Assembly (NCBI GenBank): GCA_913056375.1
Contig: CAJXNF010000128.1
Span: 1-7,546 of the forward strand
From: an uncultured Pseudomonadota bacterium
GTDB lineage: Bacteria; SAR324; NAC60-12
Length of the DNA: 7,546 nucleotides
Direction of reading: 5' to 3'
Below the pieces are notes generated by a model. The model was given only the letters and a program-made list of their open reading frames with translations. It was not told the DNA's origin and searched no databases. A program made the translations under genes and the position numbers. Shown here one piece after another: positions 5,767 through 7,546 of this stretch (positions within the stretch are counted from its first letter, which is position 1; each line of letters begins with the position of its first letter).

Positions 5767-6443
5767 TTGAGCCGAGATTGGATCTCGATTTTTTCCAAGT
5801 AATTTTGAGTTAGTGATTGCTTGGGTCTCATCGAGATTGCTCTCAGGTCACTAGGCGTGTCGATATCCAGACCGATCCCATCTGAGAATTTTGTTCGGCA
5901 GGAAAGTTTCAATTGTAATCCCTGCCGAAGATGCTCCGCGTAACTATCTGTGCCGAAACAGAATGGCAAACGATCTGGTGGTGACAGAATTAAGCAGTTG
6001 GTTCCTCCCTTGTCACGTGATGGGACGATAGTCATCCCTCTTTTGACACTGTGGCAACTCACTAGATGCCGAAACTCCGCAGCTTTAGCCAATGGGATGT
6101 CTGCGGGGAACAGACACATAGTTCCAATATTATTGTTGAGTAACCAATCTGCGGCCTCCCCTGCGGCATGATTTAGCCCCAAGTCTGCTGAAGTCTGAAG
6201 ATGGAGAATCCCTTTTCTCCTAATGATTGGGATCGCTTCCTCACAGTTTGTTGCCACCAACACCCCATCGAAAACTTCACTTGAAATTGCTGCTTCTAGA
6301 ACATCCTCCAACATATTCAAAGAAAGAAGTTCTCGCTCCTCAGATGAAAGAATTGGTGCAAGTCGCTGTTTCGCTTGCTGAATTCGTTTGAAGGGAATAA
6401 CTGCCCACACTGGCTCAATGATCAACGAAGAGGGGTGTTTCAA
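5763..6443 (-). CDS. cofC: CofC, phospholactate-type guanylyltransferase of F420 synthesis
   Basis: Activates 2-phospho-L-lactate, phosphoenolpyruvate or 3-phosphoglycerate (depending on the organism) with GTP, giving the unstable guanylyl intermediate that CofD attaches to Fo. Family motifs are all present: IPFKRIQQAKQRL (16-28), MLEDVL (44-49), GLNHAAGEA (89-97), PADIPL (113-118, with the probable metal-binding Asp), PSRDKGGTN (141-149), FGTDS (163-167) and GLDIDTPSDL (191-200). Its 226 residues match single-domain CofC enzymes. The start is TTG (6441-6443), overlapping the cofD stop as TTGA, with no ribosome binding site of its own, so it depends on coupling to cofD. The first ten residues are outside the usual family start, and a GTG at residue 12 is a possible alternative. 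Its stop overlaps that of the facing gene. Confidence 0.93.
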   Translation of the reverse strand: MKHPSSLIIEPVWAVIPFKRIQQAKQRLAPILSSEERELLSLNMLEDVLEAAISSEVFDGVLVATNCEEAIPIIRRKGILHLQTSADLGLNHAAGEAADWLLNNNIGTMCLFPADIPLAKAAEFRHLVSCHSVKRGMTIVPSRDKGGTNCLILSPPDRLPFCFGTDSYAEHLRQGLQLKLSCRTKFSDGIGLDIDTPSDLRAISMRPKQSLTQNYLEKIEIQSRLN

Positions 6444-7405
6444 ATAGAATTGGCAAACTGAAGTGTTTTCTCAGCCAGCTGAATCTTTGTTTCCAGATCA
6501 TTCATTATCGTTTCAGCAACTAAAACTGAGATTCCAAGTTTTTCAATTTGTTTAGCCTCTTCTCGATCTCTCTTGTCTAGTACAAATCCATGAATCAACC
6601 CTTGGTAGTGCTTTGCAACGGTAGTTGCAGAAACTGGATAGCCAAGCTCTCTCAAATTTTTTGCGGCAGGTCCTTTGATCGCATCTCCACCAACAATAGG
6701 TGTGACTGCTACGATTTTCGCTCCCGATTCAGCGAATGCTTTTTTTAGCCCTTGGATTGAGAGAATTGGATCGATGCTGAGCAATGGATTTGATGGGCAG
6801 AAAATAATGCTCTGTAATTCTGTACTCCCAAGCGCTTTGGTCAATTCTTTTTGGGGGTAAGCAGATTCAGAACCTTGGAAGTGCAGATTTTGAATTCGTG
6901 GATTGCAGCGTTCCCGAACAAAATACTCCTGGAAATTTAAGACACCAATATCTGTTTCTACAATTGTACGTAACTGGTCATCGGTTGCAGGAATAATTGT
7001 CGCTCCAATGCCAAAAGTCCTTCTGAAATAGTCAGTGATTTCCGAAAGACTTTCACCATGCTGAAGACGTCGTGTTCGTTCTACATGTGTAGCTAAATCT
7101 CGGTCACCAAGCTGAAACCATATGTCCCCACCCAGTTCCTTCATCGCCGACATGAACTCCCACGTTTCATTTGCTAATCCCCAACCCTTCTCGATATCTG
7201 ATTTTCCAGACAACGTATAGAGTAGGGTGTCGATATCTGGAGATATATGTAATCCAAAATGTCGGAAGTCGTCCCCAACATTGCCGATGACCATCAGGTC
7301 TTCAGATTGAATGATCTTTTCTAAGCCAAGAGCTAACTTAGCCCCACCGACACCTCCTGAAACTGCGATAAACTTTGGCGAGTTATTCTGCTTTTCGTTT
7401 TCCAC
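6440..7405 (-). CDS. cofD: CofD, F420 phospho-transferase (Fo to F420-0)
   Basis: Transfers the phospholactyl, phosphoenolpyruvyl or related group from the CofC product to the deazaflavin Fo, releasing GMP and forming F420-0 or its dehydro form. At 321 residues it is in the family range (FbiA about 330). Motifs seen: SGGVGGAKLALGL (16-28), the nucleotide-binding opening; GNVGDDF (41-47); SPDIDTLLYTLSG (55-67); GWGLANE (74-80); QLGDRDLATH (98-107); CPSNPLLS (203-210); and GGDAIKGPAAK (239-249). The conserved Asp45, Asp46, Asp57 and Asp59 in these motifs are likely metal or Fo ligands by family knowledge. The start is GTG at 7403-7405, sharing one base with the cofE stop (TAGTG), with only a distant purine-rich stretch upstream. 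It is the middle gene of a cofE-cofD-cofC operon. Confidence 0.96.
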   Translation of the reverse strand: MENEKQNNSPKFIAVSGGVGGAKLALGLEKIIQSEDLMVIGNVGDDFRHFGLHISPDIDTLLYTLSGKSDIEKGWGLANETWEFMSAMKELGGDIWFQLGDRDLATHVERTRRLQHGESLSEITDYFRRTFGIGATIIPATDDQLRTIVETDIGVLNFQEYFVRERCNPRIQNLHFQGSESAYPQKELTKALGSTELQSIIFCPSNPLLSIDPILSIQGLKKAFAESGAKIVAVTPIVGGDAIKGPAAKNLRELGYPVSATTVAKHYQGLIHGFVLDKRDREEAKQIEKLGISVLVAETIMNDLETKIQLAEKTLQFANSI

Positions 7406-7546
7406 TATCGAAACAAATCTTTCTCTTCAGGCCTGATTAGTTCTGAAGCTGGGATGTGCTGAGAACTTGTGCGATATCCCTCAATGAGTACAACAGGTAA
7501 ACCCTCATCTGCTTGCCCCTGTATTAATGATGCTGCAGAAGCGAGC
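7405..7546 (-). CDS. cofE: CofE C-terminus, F420-0 gamma-glutamyl ligase (partial)
   Basis: Only the last 46 codons and stop lie in the window; the gene runs off the right edge. The frame read from 7545 begins LASAASLIQGQADEGLPVV and continues LIEGY, matching the CofE pattern of an Ala-rich helix, L-[VI]-x-G-x-[AG]-D-E-G-x-P-V-V-L-[IV]-x-G. It ends with IRPEEKDLFR, the usual end of the ligase domain. CofE adds L-glutamate residues to F420-0 using GTP to form the poly-glutamate tail. The chain stops right after the ligase domain, so it is not fused to the FMN-dependent reductase domain found at the C-terminus of actinobacterial FbiB. The TAG stop overlaps the cofD GTG by one base. Confidence 0.88.
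   Translation of the reverse strand, partial: LASAASLIQGQADEGLPVVLIEGYRTSSQHIPASELIRPEEKDLFR

Noticed and set aside
5950..6171. Plus-strand open frame inside cofC, and one inside cofD (6675-6860)
   Set aside because: Both lie opposite intact conserved cof genes and have no recognisable product.
316..7546. A functional link between the ABC transporter and F420 (for example uptake of an F420 precursor)
   Set aside because: The transporter is of the sugar class, sits in a separate transcription unit and has no sequence feature pointing to deazaflavin transport; adjacency alone is not enough.

Overview
The window joins two functional blocks in what looks like a Gram-negative bacterium of moderate GC content (roughly 43%, by eye). 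The Gram-negative inference comes from a Sec signal peptide on the solute-binding protein that has no lipobox cysteine. Coenzyme F420 genes are best known from actinobacteria, archaea and Chloroflexi. They also occur in scattered proteobacteria and uncultured lineages such as Tectomicrobia or SAR324-like bacteria, which would fit better here. This placement is an inference with low confidence.

Left block (1-5019): an uptake transporter of the ribose/galactose class (ABC CUT2 family). A non-coding leader (1-315) begins with a terminator-like hairpin and carries several inverted repeats. It is followed on the + strand by a membrane permease, a double-domain ATPase and a second, different permease. 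The periplasmic solute-binding protein is not in this run. It lies beyond it on the opposite strand, converging on the second permease, and has its own near-consensus sigma70 promoter. Four genes therefore supply a complete transporter: binding protein, hetero-pair of permeases and a fused ATPase dimer. No kinase or catabolic enzyme is present to reveal the substrate.

Right block (5197-7546): coenzyme F420 biosynthesis and probable use. On the - strand, cofE (only its C-terminal 46 codons are in the window), cofD and cofC are arranged head to tail with overlapping stop and start codons (TAGTG and TTGA), so they form one translationally coupled operon. Running toward cofC on the + strand is a small split-barrel flavin/F420-binding protein of the PNPOx-like class. 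Its stop codon interleaves with that of cofC in the four bases TTAA. Neighbourhood suggests it uses F420 rather than FMN, but this is not proven. It carries an unusual cysteine cluster.

The 177-bp divergent region between the binding-protein gene and the PNPOx-like gene (5020-5196) is the richest regulatory stretch. It holds a strong minus-strand promoter whose -35 box lies inside a perfect 6+3+6 palindrome. It also holds two further palindromes placed where they could control the plus-strand gene; one matches the FadR/GntR-type pattern TNGTNNNACNA.

I see no tRNA, rRNA, CRISPR array, insertion sequence or attachment site. Nothing here amounts to a clearly new system. The best leads are the cysteine-bearing F420-neighbour oxidoreductase, the single-domain CofE (which bears on which F420 variant is made) and the palindromes in the divergent promoter region.
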